DNA of 64,000 nt, taken from NCBI GenBank assembly GCA_017860295.1, contig JAFNAS010000015.1:17021-81020 (forward strand), written 5' to 3'. The notes under the pieces were generated by a model. That model had not been told where the DNA came from and did no database searches. It saw only the letters and a program-made list of their open reading frames with translations. Of the stretch, positions 63,885 through 64,000 are shown piece by piece; position 1 is the first letter of the stretch, and each line of letters opens with the position of its first letter. Source of the stretch: Bacteroidota bacterium. Its GTDB lineage: Bacteria > Bacteroidota > Bacteroidia > Bacteroidales > Paludibacteraceae. A program made the translations under genes and the position numbers.

Positions 63885-64000
63885 TAATTATTAATTATAA
63901 GTCATTAGTGTCCACTAAAAAATCATAGTAGTTCTTTGAAATAATTGATATTCAATTTGTTATGAATGGTTTTCATGCGAACGGATTTGAATTTACTTTT
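63885..64000. other. Upstream region of cobQ, cut by window edge
   Basis: 116 bases. It begins with AT-rich near-repeats (ATTAATTATTAATTAT) and then GTGTCCACTAAAAAATC (63909-63925). That run followed by an AT-rich segment could be the tip of an insertion sequence, but no transposase is visible in the window. Confidence 0.3.

Noticed and set aside
63885..64000. Cobalamin riboswitch or insertion-sequence end upstream of cobQ
   Set aside because: No B12-box-like segment is seen, and the insertion-sequence idea rests only on a short AT-rich pattern cut by the window edge.
1..64000. CRISPR array, tRNA, rRNA or prophage
   Set aside because: No regularly spaced repeats, no tRNA-like T-loop with acceptor stem in any gap, no rRNA sequence, and no phage structural or integrase genes were seen.

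Overview
This 64 kb window comes from a chromosome of the phylum Bacteroidota, most likely an anaerobic or microaerophilic member of the order Bacteroidales. The evidence is a fused FeoAB iron transporter, three CarboxypepD_reg/TonB-dependent or related outer-membrane proteins (one paired with a DUF4249 lipoprotein), a type IX secretion protein (PorV) with a probable type IX cargo protease, Rex, a DUF2851 protein, and many TAnnTTTG-type -7 promoter elements with no Shine-Dalgarno sequences. I found no rRNA, tRNA, CRISPR array, prophage or complete insertion sequence.

Layout. 1-6.7 kb (minus strand): feoAB (cut by the window edge) behind an OprB-like porin; an operon of ispF, a RIC-like di-iron hemerythrin protein and a LuxR regulator whose receiver has Asn at the phospho-acceptor site; then porV. 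7-11.4 kb (minus): FAH-family hydrolase, rex and gcvP. 11.8-12.7 kb: a thioredoxin-family gene broken by an in-frame TAA. 13-19.5 kb (plus): M6 metalloprotease with InlB-like repeats and a type IX tail, a POT peptide transporter, SixA-like phosphatase and a DUF3795 protein. 19.6-23.1 kb (minus): uvrB and a ketopantoate reductase-like gene, separated by a nest of structured intergenic repeats. 23.5-31.7 kb is a patchy accessory stretch: a small membrane-protein gene broken by TAG, a secreted beta-lactamase-fold hydrolase, an ENPP-type phosphodiesterase, a DJ-1/PfpI protein, an FMN glutamate synthase-like protein with an atypical strong Shine-Dalgarno, an AraC-regulator pseudogene broken by TGA, and a small secreted helical protein. 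32-41 kb (minus): TonB receptor plus DUF4249 lipoprotein, a chloramphenicol acetyltransferase-like enzyme, a GNAT acetyltransferase and a LytTR/six-PAS histidine kinase two-component pair. 41.5-58.4 kb: a three-repeat beta-trefoil protein with a possible pore-forming C-terminal half, a lipoprotein, apgM, DUF2851, an outer-membrane barrel, a nitrilase-family plus transglutaminase operon, an EEP-family phosphodiesterase, an LTA-synthase-family sulfatase, another TonB receptor and a class II photolyase. 58.7-64 kb: two small membrane proteins, a repeat element, a gene remnant, a HemG-like flavodoxin, and the late cobalamin genes cobQ-cobD-cbiB.

How the genes fit together. Several modules form a picture of a host- or sediment-associated anaerobe. 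Iron and redox handling uses FeoAB, the hemerythrin/LuxR pair and Rex. Peptide use involves the secreted M6 protease and the POT transporter. Cobalamin needs are served by late-pathway assembly. The most unusual gene is the beta-trefoil/putative pore-forming protein at 41.6-42.7 kb, which lies divergent from a six-PAS sensor kinase. The window also carries three genes each interrupted by one in-frame stop (one TAA, one TAG, one TGA), three kinds of intergenic palindromic or direct repeat, and degenerate seven-base tandem repeats at several sites, all concentrated in the accessory gaps.
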